The notes: generated by a model not told the origin, from the sequence alone. Shown: positions 1-7,445, counted from the stretch's first letter. The stretch: DNA of 19,613 bases from JAUVKA01 sp964465145 (GCA_964465145.1 CAYXJR010000078.1:1-19613); one strand, 5' to 3'. Program-made: numbers and translations.

Positions 1-60
1 TAGAAACAGCAAAATATTTTCCCATTTTTACCATATAATAGGGAAGGAATGAGGAGTTTG

Positions 61-324
61 TTAAATTTTTAAGTTTGTTGCGGATTTAAGGTTCACATAA
101 AGTAATTTCGAAGGATTTAACATCGCCTCCGGCAAAGTTTCCAATGGAATATAACTTACTTTCTGAGCTATCTCAGCAAGGCCGATGCTTCTATTTTGAT
201 CCACCATGGATTCCAGATCGATGGTCTTTACATCAGTTTTTTTGTTTGTGTTCTGGTTTTTACAAGCAAAAACCAGTAAAGATCCTAAAATGATAAAGCT
301 CAACACTCGAATTATTGATTTCAT
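61..324 (-). pseudogene. Truncated six-bladed beta-propeller lipoprotein (N-terminal remnant)
   Basis: The reading frame begins with a lipoprotein signal (MKSIIRV..., lipobox LVFAC with Cys21) and continues with a segment ending in KVSYIPLETLPEA. That motif is typical of the first strand of Bacteroidota six-bladed beta-propeller (DUF4934-like) lipoproteins. Family members normally run to roughly 350-400 residues; this one stops after about 87, so nearly all blades are missing. The codon at 324 is preferred over an in-frame ATG at 357, because a TATCTTTG -7 box at 359-366 would place the transcription start downstream of 357. The product, if made, would be a short outer- or inner-membrane-anchored peptide with no complete fold. 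The family assignment rests on a short motif and is an inference. Confidence 0.5.
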
Positions 325-358
325 AGGTTTAATAGAATTGCTGATTAGGGGAGACATT

Positions 359-366
359 CAAAGATA
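359..366 (-). promoter_or_regulatory. Possible -7 box (TATCTTTG) of the truncated propeller gene
   Basis: On the minus strand this reads TATCTTTG, a full match to the Bacteroidota -7 consensus TAnnTTTG. No TTTG -33 element lies at the expected 19-21 nt upstream, so it is only a half-site match. The predicted start would be near 352, giving a leader of about 28 nt to the ATG at 324. Confidence 0.3.
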
Positions 367-595
367 ATAATTCTTTTTGCGATTTCTACAGTCCTTTCTG
401 TCAATAACCTTTGTTAACTATTTTACCGAGGTCGCCCGATAAAATCGTTAAAAACGTTAGAGTGGCTTTTTTTAGCCCTAAATAGATTGTTGTTTTCGTA
501 GTAATCTGTAATATTACTTAGTGGATGCCAGGAACCACACATCAAACGGGGCGAAACCGAAAAGCCAGATGAGTAGGAAACTTAACTCATTGATT
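367..595. other. Non-coding stretch between divergent genes
   Basis: About 230 bases with no supported reading frame. I see no clear repeat, hairpin with T-tract or full promoter. A short GGC-T7A-GCC inverted repeat near 464-477 is too weak to call. The stretch should contain the promoter for the beta-barrel gene to its right, but I cannot identify one with confidence. Confidence 0.4.
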
Positions 596-620
596 ATGAA
601 AAAAATTACTCTGACAATTT

Positions 621-1100
621 TTGCTTTATGTATTTTTGCTTTATCCTTCTGCACAGGAGAATAAAGAGGCTAAACAACAAGTCAATATTGACAAAAGTAA
701 GCTCCAGTTCAATCTTGGAGTTGGTCTTTCAACCTGGGGTATTCCATTTTATATAGGTGCTGATTACTGGATCATGGAGGATATCACTGCGGGTGTGGAA
801 GCTTCATTCCGTTATCGCTTATTGCATCGCTTCAGATATGGATATATCGGCGGATCGTTAAATGCCAACTATCATTTCACCAAGATCCTGGAACTTCCGG
901 ATAACATTGATGTTTATGCTGGTTTGAGTGCCGGCCCCTATATCGGTTTCGGAAATTACTACTCGAGAGCGAAACTTCATTTCGGAATCGGGGGCCAGGT
1001 TGGCGGCCGTTATAAACTCACCGACAACCTTTGGGTACATGCTGAACTAGGCGGAGGATCATTTTCCGGAGGGAAAATCGGGATTACGCTCGGAAAGTAA
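621..1100 (+). CDS. Small outer-membrane beta-barrel-like protein; signal peptide out of frame
   Basis: The mature part (from about SAQENKEAK) is rich in alternating hydrophobic/aromatic and glycine residues (GVGLSTWGIPFYIGADYW, VYAGLSAGPYIGFGNYY, IGGQVGGRYKL). This fits a small beta-barrel outer-membrane protein of about 140 residues ending in LGK. In this frame the only early start is TTG at 621. An ATG at 596 instead opens a textbook signal peptide (MKKITLTIFALCIFAL) in another frame that stops at 662-664. Removing one base, for example in the five-T runs at 618-622 or 633-637, would join the two into one normal exported protein. This is therefore either a real frameshift mutation or a homopolymer sequencing error. 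The exact family is not recognised. Confidence 0.6.
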   Translation: MLYVFLLYPSAQENKEAKQQVNIDKSKLQFNLGVGLSTWGIPFYIGADYWIMEDITAGVEASFRYRLLHRFRYGYIGGSLNANYHFTKILELPDNIDVYAGLSAGPYIGFGNYYSRAKLHFGIGGQVGGRYKLTDNLWVHAELGGGSFSGGKIGITLGK

Positions 1101-1136
1101 CTTCTTCATGGCATTATTGGTTTACGTTTAGCTATT

Positions 1137-1370
1137 TTACCTTTTAATTACAGTTTTCCTGATAATCCCTCCATTTGAATCATATCTATATTCTGTCTTT
1201 GATTTTCTTATTGAATCAAATTCAGAGATATAGTTATAAACAACAACAGAGTTAGGGTTTTTTAGGGTTTCACCACCTTCTTTTGAATGAGACCCAATCG
1301 GTTGTCCCAGGGAGGATATATTGAACGAAACAAGGAGAGCAATAATGATTATCGGGAATAGTTTTTTCAT
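1137..1370 (-). CDS. Small exported protein, hypothetical
   Basis: A 77-residue protein with a clear signal peptide (MKKLFPIIIIALLVSFNISSLGQ; cleavage probably after SLG or SLGQ). It has a short mature part of about 55 residues ending YRYDSNGGIIRKTVIKR. The Y-x-Y-D-x-N-G pattern resembles the YDxxG strand repeats of small Bacteroidota secreted proteins such as the DUF3836 type, but the match is too short to assign. An AAGGT sequence lies just upstream of the ATG. Its function is unknown. It lies tail to tail with the beta-barrel gene, and its start side faces the broken T9SS tail. Confidence 0.5.
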   Translation of the reverse strand: MKKLFPIIIIALLVSFNISSLGQPIGSHSKEGGETLKNPNSVVVYNYISEFDSIRKSKTEYRYDSNGGIIRKTVIKR

Positions 1371-1400
1371 AACATACCTTATTTATAGAGCCCATTGGAA

Positions 1401-1542
1401 TCCGTGTTCCCGTTTTCTAGGCTGATTGAAAATGAAGCAACCATAGCTGAAAGCCGCCCAAATTGGTTTGGCAGGTTTAAGTAGTGGCATTTATTTCATT
1501 AGATTCGTCGGTTCGGATAATCCAAAGATTATTAAGCTATAA
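1401..1542 (+). pseudogene. Remnant of a T9SS C-terminal sorting domain
   Basis: In the frame ending at the TAA at 1540-1542, the sequence from 1468 encodes LAGLSSGIYFIRFVGSDNP followed by KIIKL. This is the classic end of a type A T9SS sorting domain (L-S-x-G-x-Y-x-x-R ... K-I-x-K-x). The frame is closed upstream by a TAG at 1444. A neighbouring frame from about 1401 encodes VFPFSRLIENEATIAE, which looks like the preceding sorting-domain strands, so one indel near 1450 separates the two halves. No start codon or passenger protein is present. This is the 3' scar of a lost secreted protein gene. Confidence 0.6.
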
Positions 1543-1556
1543 TTACTAATAATCAA

Positions 1557-1569
1557 CCCGTAACCCGTA
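1557..1569. repeat. CCCGT(AA)CCCGT motif upstream of araB
   Basis: CCCGTAACCCGT carries two CCCGT units. It is the inverted counterpart of the GACGGGTGACGGGTAAC motif that spans the araB stop codon (3234-3250), so similar GC-rich short repeats flank the gene in opposite orientation. Confidence 0.4.
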
Positions 1570-1571
1570 TC

Positions 1572-1602
1572 CTTGAATTTCCCCATTTCATTTCTACCTT
1601 TA
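1572..1602 (+). promoter_or_regulatory. Probable araB promoter (CTTG-N19-TACCTTTA)
   Basis: CTTG at 1572-1575 and TACCTTTA at 1595-1602 are separated by 19 nt, the same spacing as the HU promoter at 8809-8839. Each box has one mismatch to TTTG / TAnnTTTG. The predicted start near 1609 leaves a leader of about 17 nt before the ATG at 1626. A CCCGT motif repeat (1557-1569) lies immediately upstream and could be an operator or only a repeat. Confidence 0.4.
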
Positions 1603-1625
1603 CACTTTAACCTAAATTACATCAA

Positions 1626-3242
1626 ATGTCAGCACCCCATGTAATCGGATTGGATTTTGGAACCGACAGCGTAAGGGCCGTGGTGGTCAATGCTTTAAAT
1701 GGAGAAGAGATCTCCTCATCAGCCCATTATTATGAGCGTTGGAAGGAAGGCAACTACTGTGATGCGGCTAAAAACCAGTACCGTCAGCATCCACTGGATT
1801 ACCTTGAAGCCATGACAAAGGTTGTTAGGGCATCCCTTGTGGATGCCCCTCCCGGCACAGCAGATTCAGTCGTCGGGATGTCGTTCGACACCACCGGCAG
1901 TACACCGGTTTTTGTTGATAAGGAAGGGACTCCCCTGTCCATGAAACCAGAATTCCAGGACAACCCGAACGCCATGTTCATCCTCTGGAAAGACCATTCT
2001 TCAATAAAGGAGGCCGATGAAATAAATGAGCTGGCCCATAAATGGGATATTGACTATACAAAATACGAAGGTGGGATCTATTCTTCAGAATGGGTTTGGG
2101 CAAAAGTCCTCCATGTTTTACGTGAGGACGAAAAGGTACGCGAGGCTGCTTACTCCTGGATTGAGCACTGCGACTGGATGCCGGCTGTTCTAACAGGTAA
2201 TGTTAAGCCAGAAAAGGTGGTCCGCAGCCGATGTGCTGCCGGACATAAAGCAATGTGGCACAAGGAATTCGGCGGACTGCCTTCGGTTAAATTCCTCACA
2301 AAACTGGATCCTTTGCTTGCGCCTTTCCGCGGCCGTCTGTTCACTGAAACTTTTACCAGCGATCAAAAAGTAGGCGGCCTGACAAAAGAATGGGCCGAAT
2401 TACTTGGCCTCCCTAAAGGTATTGCTATGGGAGCAGGTGCATTCGATTGCCACATGGGGGCTGTGGGTGGCGGAATCACCCCCTTCTCTCTCGTGAGGGT
2501 CATGGGAACTTCCACATGCGACATCATTGTTGCCCCTTTAAATGAGATAAAGGGTAAACTTATAAAAGGTATTTGCGGACAGGTTGATGGGTCAGTAGTC
2601 CCGGGAATGATGGGGCTGGAGGCCGGTCAATCTGCATTCGGAGATGTATATGCCTGGTTCAAAAACCTACTTGCCTGGACATTGGGAGAATCAGCTGATG
2701 ATGAAGCCCTTAACCGCATTATACCGGAACTTTCAAAACAGGCTGAACTTCTTCCAGACGATGATAACATCCCCTTAGCAACTGATTGGTTTAACGGGCG
2801 TCGTACCCCTGATGCCGACCAAACAGTTAAAGCAAGCATCTCAGGCTTAAGCCTGGGTACGTCGGCTCCAATGCTCTTCAAATCCCTGGTTGAAGCCACC
2901 GCTTTTGGGAGCAGGGCAATTGCAGAGCGATTCCTGGAAGAGGGTGTCCCGATAAAAGAAGTGATCGCCATTGGCGGAGTGGCAAAAAAATCACCCTTCG
3001 TTATGCAAACCCTTGCGGATGTGATGAATGTGGAAATCCGCGTGGCAACCACAGACCAGTCATGCGCCCACGGCGCCGCAATGTTCGCTGCAACGGTTGG
3101 AGGCGTTTACAGTCGAGTCGAGGATGCCATGAAGGCCATGGGACAGGGGTATGACCGGACATACAAGCCGGATCCGGAGAGGGCCGGTCATTATAGCAAA
3201 AAGTATGCTAAGTACTTGAAACTGGCCTATAGTGACGGGTGA
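1626..3242 (+). CDS. araB: Ribulokinase (AraB-type FGGY carbohydrate kinase)
   Basis: ATP-dependent kinase of the FGGY family that phosphorylates L-ribulose to L-ribulose 5-phosphate in cytosolic L-arabinose catabolism. It has the N-terminal phosphate-binding motif GLDFGTDSVR (8-17), the AraB-like blocks GGIYSSEW (149-156), WIEHCDWMP (178-186) and CAAGHKAMWH (203-212), and GAFDCHMGAVGGG (271-283), which carries the predicted catalytic Asp274. A second nucleotide-binding region, VIAIGGVAKKSPF, lies in the C-terminal domain. At 538 residues it is slightly shorter than the usual 555-570. No isomerase, epimerase, transporter or AraC-like regulator is nearby, so it stands alone rather than in an arabinose operon. 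Its stop codon lies inside a doubled TGACGGG motif. A different polyol or ketose substrate cannot be excluded. Confidence 0.9.
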   Translation: MSAPHVIGLDFGTDSVRAVVVNALNGEEISSSAHYYERWKEGNYCDAAKNQYRQHPLDYLEAMTKVVRASLVDAPPGTADSVVGMSFDTTGSTPVFVDKEGTPLSMKPEFQDNPNAMFILWKDHSSIKEADEINELAHKWDIDYTKYEGGIYSSEWVWAKVLHVLREDEKVREAAYSWIEHCDWMPAVLTGNVKPEKVVRSRCAAGHKAMWHKEFGGLPSVKFLTKLDPLLAPFRGRLFTETFTSDQKVGGLTKEWAELLGLPKGIAMGAGAFDCHMGAVGGGITPFSLVRVMGTSTCDIIVAPLNEIKGKLIKGICGQVDGSVVPGMMGLEAGQSAFGDVYAWFKNLLAWTLGESADDEALNRIIPELSKQAELLPDDDNIPLATDWFNGRRTPDADQTVKASISGLSLGTSAPMLFKSLVEATAFGSRAIAERFLEEGVPIKEVIAIGGVAKKSPFVMQTLADVMNVEIRVATTDQSCAHGAAMFAATVGGVYSRVEDAMKAMGQGYDRTYKPDPERAGHYSKKYAKYLKLAYSDG

Positions 3243-3250
3243 CGGGTAAC
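3234..3250. repeat. GACGGGTGACGGGTAAC motif overlapping the araB stop
   Basis: Two TGACGGG-like units and a TAAC tail, placed so that the TGA of the second unit is the araB stop codon (3240-3242). The same TGACGGG heptamer carries the stop codon of the C10 peptidase gene at 6127-6133, and an inverted version lies upstream of araB. I infer a short intergenic repeat family. Its role is unknown. Confidence 0.4.
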
Positions 3251-3367
3251 AAAAGGTTACGAAGGGTTTCCGTAGCCCGGGAGCTAGTCCCCCGGGTAAA
3301 TGGCAACCAGAGAATGAATCTTTGGCAGATTGAGAGTAACGAGAGTTTACAAAAATCACTTCTTAAT

Positions 3368-3433
3368 CAGCCTGATGCGGGGAGGGTTAGGTTTTATGAT
3401 GCTAAGTATCAAAAGTATCTGAAGCTGGCATAT
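3368..3433 (+). pseudogene. Diverged duplicate of the araB 3' end (22 codons)
   Basis: An open frame at 3239-3523 includes 22 residues (3368-3433) that align without gaps to the last residues of AraB before its SDG tail. Thirteen of 22 residues are identical by eye, including the block KYxKYLKLAY. The nucleotide sequences also agree at roughly two thirds of positions. The rest of the 94-residue frame resembles nothing I know and has no clear start site. This is best read as the scar of a tandem sugar-kinase gene, or of a duplication followed by deletion, rather than a functional gene. Confidence 0.55.
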
Positions 3434-3476
3434 AGGGTTGGGGTGGGTACGAATAGGGGAATTTCTTTAAAATTCG

Positions 3477-3484
3477 TAATTTTG
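3477..3484 (+). promoter_or_regulatory. Possible -7 box (TAATTTTG) for the C10 peptidase gene
   Basis: TAATTTTG matches the -7 consensus TAnnTTTG and sits 35 nt before the ATG at 3520. No TTTG-like -33 element is present 19-21 nt upstream, so this is a weak call. Confidence 0.3.
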
Positions 3485-3519
3485 ATTAGTTTCACCAGGA
3501 TAAAAATTGGTTTTTACGG

Positions 3520-6129
3520 ATGAATAAGATCTTAATCAGGATTGTTTGCTTGTTTTCATTCAGCATCCTGCTGTCAGGCACAATGTCGGCCCAAAAAATT
3601 GATATTGAGACTGCCGGCATAGTGGCTCAAAACTGGAACAGGCATATTAAAAATGATTTAGGTGCTAACATCAGTATAATTTATATTGATAGTGTTGTAA
3701 TTGACAATGAAGCAGTAATATATAAATTTACCCTTGATGCCGGGCAGTTTATCTGGGTTTCGGCAGATGACCGGCATGCCCCGGTTCTTGCCTATAATTT
3801 AGAACCATCCCTGTCACCGGTTGCCATACCAGATGCTTACCAGGATTTCCTGGATCAGTACGCCGACGAAATATCTTCTACACGCCAGAAAAACCTCAAA
3901 TCAACCGGCCCCCACCCCGATTGGGACAAGGCGCTTAAGGGTGGCTTTAAAAGCACCATGATTGACAACGAGGTGGCCCCGATGATGCAGGTAACATGGG
4001 GACAGGGTGGCGGATACAGGCAGTTCACTCCTGATAACACCCCAACCGGCTGCGTGGCCGTTGCGATGGTACAGATAATGAGGCACTGGGAATATCCCGA
4101 CAAGGGACAGGGATTACGCGAATACACACATCCGGTTTATGGGGATTTTGCAGTTAATTTTGATACAGTTGACCTTATCTGGGACGACATGCCTCTTAAT
4201 GAGCCTAATCCCAGGATTGCCCGCTTTATGTTATATGCAGGGATTGCCCTACATATGAACTATGCGCCTAAAGGATCAGGGGCAAACACTGAGGATTGCA
4301 GGGACATCCTAAAAGATAATTTCTTTTATAATGATCACCGGATTATGAGCACCGGATTATCAACCTACGGACGACTGGAATATTGGTTAAACATGTTAAA
4401 AAATGAGCTGATTAATGGGAGGCCGCTTATATATTCCGGGCAAGGAACCGCCGGGCATGCATTCAATTTCGATGGCTTCAAGGATGATTATTTTCATGTA
4501 AACTGGGGATGGAGCGGATCCTCGAATGGATATTTTTTAGTAACCGCACTCAGCCCGGGGAGCAGCGATTTTTCAGAGGCTCCAAGTTGTATCTCTGGAA
4601 TTTTTCCTGGTGACACCATGATGGTAGACAGACCATATAGCTTACGTACCTTAGCTGGCGAGTCGAAGGTAACCTTGATTTGGGGTGGAAATCCGCACAA
4701 AGATTTTGATTATTATAAAATATATAGAGATCAGGTGGAGGTTGGCCAGGCAATCGGAAAAATATTTATTGACGAGGGTGCAGAAAATGGACATACCTAC
4801 GCGTACTCCATAGCAAGCTATTATACTATTGACTCTGTTGATTATGAATCTGAGCATACACAGGAAATAGTATGTACAGATGTAGGAGGAATTCCTCTTC
4901 CCTATGAGGAGACGTTTGAGAATGGTTACCCTGGATGGAACATCAGATCCACTGTAACGGGGTTTAACTGGGGAACAGCCAAAGACCTTGGAATGGGAAG
5001 TGATGAGGAATCACATTTCATTGGTATAAATTCAGGAATAGCCGGGAATAATAAACTTGTGGCGGATACCCTCTTATCCAACCAGGTCGACCTCAGTAAT
5101 ACCTCGTTGGCCCTGCTATCCTTTGATTATGTTTTACGTCAATGGGAGGATATCGATCATCTCTATTTAATGTATCGTATTTTTGATGACAATGAGTGGA
5201 TTACTTTTCACGAACTGGAAACCACCCGCAGTTACACCAACTGGACTAACTACAAATGCTATTTGCCATCAGAAGCCTTGCAGGAACGAGTCCAACTGGC
5301 TTTCTATTACACTGATAATGGGGGCGTTGGATATGGAGCAGGTATTGATAATATCAGAATAGAATCCATCACCGACCCAGGCGTACCAGATTTTCAGGTT
5401 TCGAAAAACGAGGCTTGCTCCGGTCAGGAACTAATTTTTACCGACATTTCTAAGGGAAGGAGAAACAGCTACTATTGGGATTTTGGCCCTGGAGCCAACC
5501 CCCGGTATGCCGACTCGGCAGGCCCCCACTCTGTGTATTATTCATCCTCAGGATTTAAGGATGTCCAGCTTATATTAAACGGCCTTGATGAGACAGTGAA
5601 AACAAATTGCGTGGAAATATTCCGTCCGCCTCAAGCCCGGTTCAGTAAGAGTATCAATTATAAAACGGTGACCTTTCAAAACACCTCGTCGGATGCAGAT
5701 GCCTTCATGTGGGATTTTGGTGATGGCATAAAGGTTACCCAAAAAAGCCCAACCCATGTATACAATTTGTCTGGTGATTATTTGGTTAAAATGATAGCCA
5801 TTGGATTTGTGTGCGGAAACGATACAGCCGAAAGCTGGGTAAATCTCCGGATCGTTGGTAAAGAAGACATTGAAACCCGACCGAAAATTACTGTTTATCC
5901 CAACCCAAGCGATGGAAAGATTTGTATCGATCTTAACACAGTACAGGAAGGACCCATAGGCCTGAAAGTATTTTCCATCACCGGAGTTGAAATTCTCAGC
6001 GAAGAAATATATCACTTTGGTAATGATGCCATTATAGAGAAAGATCTCTCCGCTATCCCTGCTGGGCTGTATTTTTTGAGGATTACGCTAGGAGGAGATA
6101 TCTGGAATAAGAAGGTTTTGGTGAGGTGA
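3520..6129 (+). CDS. Secreted C10-family (streptopain-like) cysteine protease with PKD domains and T9SS tail
   Basis: An 869-residue exported protease. A signal peptide (residues 1-24, ending MSAQ) is followed by an inhibitory propeptide like that of streptopain/interpain (about 25-100). The papain-fold C10 domain comes next: GCVAVAMVQIMRHW contains the predicted catalytic Cys178, and GHAFNFDGF contains the predicted catalytic His313. The preceding WGQGGGY supplies the oxyanion Gln, and VNWGWSG is the conserved Trp loop. A fibronectin III-like segment (about 371-455), a jelly-roll domain of the MAM/cleaved-adhesin type (about 458-617) and two PKD-like domains (about 622-700, with YYWDFG, and 703-785, with FMWDFGDG) follow. 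Last is a type A T9SS sorting domain (about 790-869, VYPNPSDG ... AIPAGLYFLRI ... KKVLVR). It is therefore predicted to be secreted through T9SS and surface-attached or released, acting on extracellular protein. The key residues are intact. The stop codon is followed at once by a GC-rich tandem repeat. Confidence 0.92.
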   Translation: MNKILIRIVCLFSFSILLSGTMSAQKIDIETAGIVAQNWNRHIKNDLGANISIIYIDSVVIDNEAVIYKFTLDAGQFIWVSADDRHAPVLAYNLEPSLSPVAIPDAYQDFLDQYADEISSTRQKNLKSTGPHPDWDKALKGGFKSTMIDNEVAPMMQVTWGQGGGYRQFTPDNTPTGCVAVAMVQIMRHWEYPDKGQGLREYTHPVYGDFAVNFDTVDLIWDDMPLNEPNPRIARFMLYAGIALHMNYAPKGSGANTEDCRDILKDNFFYNDHRIMSTGLSTYGRLEYWLNMLKNELINGRPLIYSGQGTAGHAFNFDGFKDDYFHVNWGWSGSSNGYFLVTALSPGSSDFSEAPSCISGIFPGDTMMVDRPYSLRTLAGESKVTLIWGGNPHKDFDYYKIYRDQVEVGQAIGKIFIDEGAENGHTYAYSIASYYTIDSVDYESEHTQEIVCTDVGGIPLPYEETFENGYPGWNIRSTVTGFNWGTAKDLGMGSDEESHFIGINSGIAGNNKLVADTLLSNQVDLSNTSLALLSFDYVLRQWEDIDHLYLMYRIFDDNEWITFHELETTRSYTNWTNYKCYLPSEALQERVQLAFYYTDNGGVGYGAGIDNIRIESITDPGVPDFQVSKNEACSGQELIFTDISKGRRNSYYWDFGPGANPRYADSAGPHSVYYSSSGFKDVQLILNGLDETVKTNCVEIFRPPQARFSKSINYKTVTFQNTSSDADAFMWDFGDGIKVTQKSPTHVYNLSGDYLVKMIAIGFVCGNDTAESWVNLRIVGKEDIETRPKITVYPNPSDGKICIDLNTVQEGPIGLKVFSITGVEILSEEIYHFGNDAIIEKDLSAIPAGLYFLRITLGGDIWNKKVLVR

Positions 6130-6130
6130 C

Positions 6131-6177
6131 GGGATGCGGGGATGCGGGGATGCGGGATGCGGGGATGCGGGGATGCG
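6131..6177. repeat. GATGCGGG tandem repeat between convergent genes
   Basis: Six copies of ATGCG separated by GGG or GGGG form an 8-nt minisatellite (units ATGCGGGG, one unit shortened to ATGCGGG). It starts two bases after the C10 peptidase stop codon and ends eight bases before the stop of the opposing gene. It fills the whole convergent gap, and no hairpin terminator is visible there. Confidence 0.85.
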
Positions 6178-6185
6178 TCCCTTCC

Positions 6186-7190
6186 TCAATGAGTAAACCT
6201 TACCAGCTGCTCCTGATCGGCTGTTCTTAATTCCAAATAGTATATTCCGGGAGGAAATTTCCTGGCATCGATACGGAAGCCATGGAATCCAGATTCAATA
6301 TTATTGGAAAACAGGGTTTGTATTTTTCTACCCCAGGGATCCAATACTTCCATGTATAAGGTTCCATCACTGGGAACGACAAATTTCATCTCGCCAAAAT
6401 CCACTATAGGATTTGGGTCAAGGCTGATTTGAAAAGGGTTGCCGGAGTTATCCAACCATTTCTTCAGTGGCTGGGGATGCTGATATTTGGATTCAAGGTG
6501 ATGGTGCCAGAGATCTTCCAGTTCACTCAAACCCCTGATTCCCAGAGCTGAACAATCAGGGTATTCCTTTACCCACCGACTGATACCGGACTGTCCGGCA
6601 AATTCTTCAACCATCTCAATTATGGTGTATGACAATGGGTATCCATTTCTATCAGCAAAGGTATCTGGATTTGAAATACTCTGCAGGCTGGGTAAAATAT
6701 TCAGGTCCTTAACCAAACCCGGAACTTCCTGGGCAAATCGCATTTGTCCAGCATAATACACTGCCAGGCCCTCATGAAGCCAAACCGGTAATTGGTTTTT
6801 ACTTGCCCGGGCTACACATATGTGTACAAACTCATGAATCAGGCCATCCATTACCGATTGGTATGTATGGATACCAGGTGGATTTCTCGGACTCACCAGG
6901 TGAATGGCTTCGTCCCCCACAGCTACACCAACCAACCAGTCGGATTCTGCCTGATAATTCAAGGTGTTTTTTAGAGAATTCAGATCAGGATGGATAAAAA
7001 CATCGATTTGATCATCAAAATTTACTTCGAAAAAATTAGTCAGACGAAAGTAATTATCGGCAAGCTTCTGTTCTATCTCGTGAATTACAGCACGGTCAGG
7101 GCCGCGATAATGAATAATAAAGTGATCCCCGGTGAAACTCGACCAGGCAGGCATTACAAGGAGGCTTATCCAGAGTATTACGGATGTCAT
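6186..7190 (-). CDS. Secreted zinc peptidase-like protein (peptidase MA-like gluzincin) with C-terminal sorting-like domain
   Basis: A 334-residue protein with a short signal peptide (MTSVILWISLLVMPAWS). The catalytic-type motif is HEFVH at residues 119-123, with a downstream HEGLAVYY placing Glu140 as the probable third zinc ligand, an arrangement typical of peptidase MA-like gluzincins. The C-terminal 70 residues (VVPSDGTLYMEVLDPWGRKI ... FPPGIYYLELRT ... VRFTH) form a beta-sandwich of the FlgD/T9SS-sorting-domain kind. The usual lysine-rich end is missing, so T9SS export is likely but not certain. An in-frame stop lies immediately before the chosen ATG. The gene converges on the C10 protease; both are predicted extracellular hydrolases. 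The substrate is unknown. Confidence 0.75.
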   Translation of the reverse strand: MTSVILWISLLVMPAWSSFTGDHFIIHYRGPDRAVIHEIEQKLADNYFRLTNFFEVNFDDQIDVFIHPDLNSLKNTLNYQAESDWLVGVAVGDEAIHLVSPRNPPGIHTYQSVMDGLIHEFVHICVARASKNQLPVWLHEGLAVYYAGQMRFAQEVPGLVKDLNILPSLQSISNPDTFADRNGYPLSYTIIEMVEEFAGQSGISRWVKEYPDCSALGIRGLSELEDLWHHHLESKYQHPQPLKKWLDNSGNPFQISLDPNPIVDFGEMKFVVPSDGTLYMEVLDPWGRKIQTLFSNNIESGFHGFRIDARKFPPGIYYLELRTADQEQLVRFTH

Positions 7191-7233
7191 CTACTGAAAA
7201 TCAGATTTTCAATAAAACGAAGATAGCCGGATT

Positions 7234-7445
7234 TTATTTCGCACAAGTGACTAAGATGGAAACAGAGGGAGGATTGAGCGAGCTTTGTTGCACTTTTCCA
7301 CACAGCCATTGCAGGTCATCCCATTAATATCCATTGTAATGGTTAGGGGCGCTAAATCAACAGAGTCATCTTTACCTGACTTTTTCTCCGACTGGCAGGA
7401 AACAATCAATAAGGCAATAATGAAAATTGATAAAATTGATTTCAT
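7234..7445 (-). pseudogene. Frameshifted, truncated heavy-metal-associated (HMA) domain lipoprotein
   Basis: The start encodes a lipoprotein signal (MKSILSIFIIALLIVSC, Cys17) and then a linker and the beginning of an HMA domain: ITMDINGMTCNGCVEK with the metal-binding CxxC. The frame then becomes CNKARSILPLFPS and stops at 7251. One extra A in the four-A run complementary to 7294-7297 would restore VEKVQQSSLNPPSVSILV, which looks like a normal HMA helix and strand, ending at a TAA at 7234-7236. Even then the domain would lack its last strands. Intact relatives bind Cu(I) or other soft metals on the periplasmic face of a membrane. Either the gene is decaying or a base is missing in the assembly. 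Confidence 0.6.

Noticed and set aside
2627..3052. Long open frame (141 codons) on the minus strand inside araB
   Set aside because: It is antisense to a clear kinase gene, has no recognisable domain or start signal, and reflects the codon structure of araB.
3239..3523. 94-codon frame between araB and the C10 gene as a complete gene
   Set aside because: Only a 22-codon stretch is recognisable, and it is an araB tail remnant. The start overlaps the araB stop and the rest has no protein character.
5575..6015. 146-codon minus-strand frame inside the C10 protease gene
   Set aside because: It overlaps the PKD and sorting domains that are clearly coding on the plus strand; there is no family resemblance.
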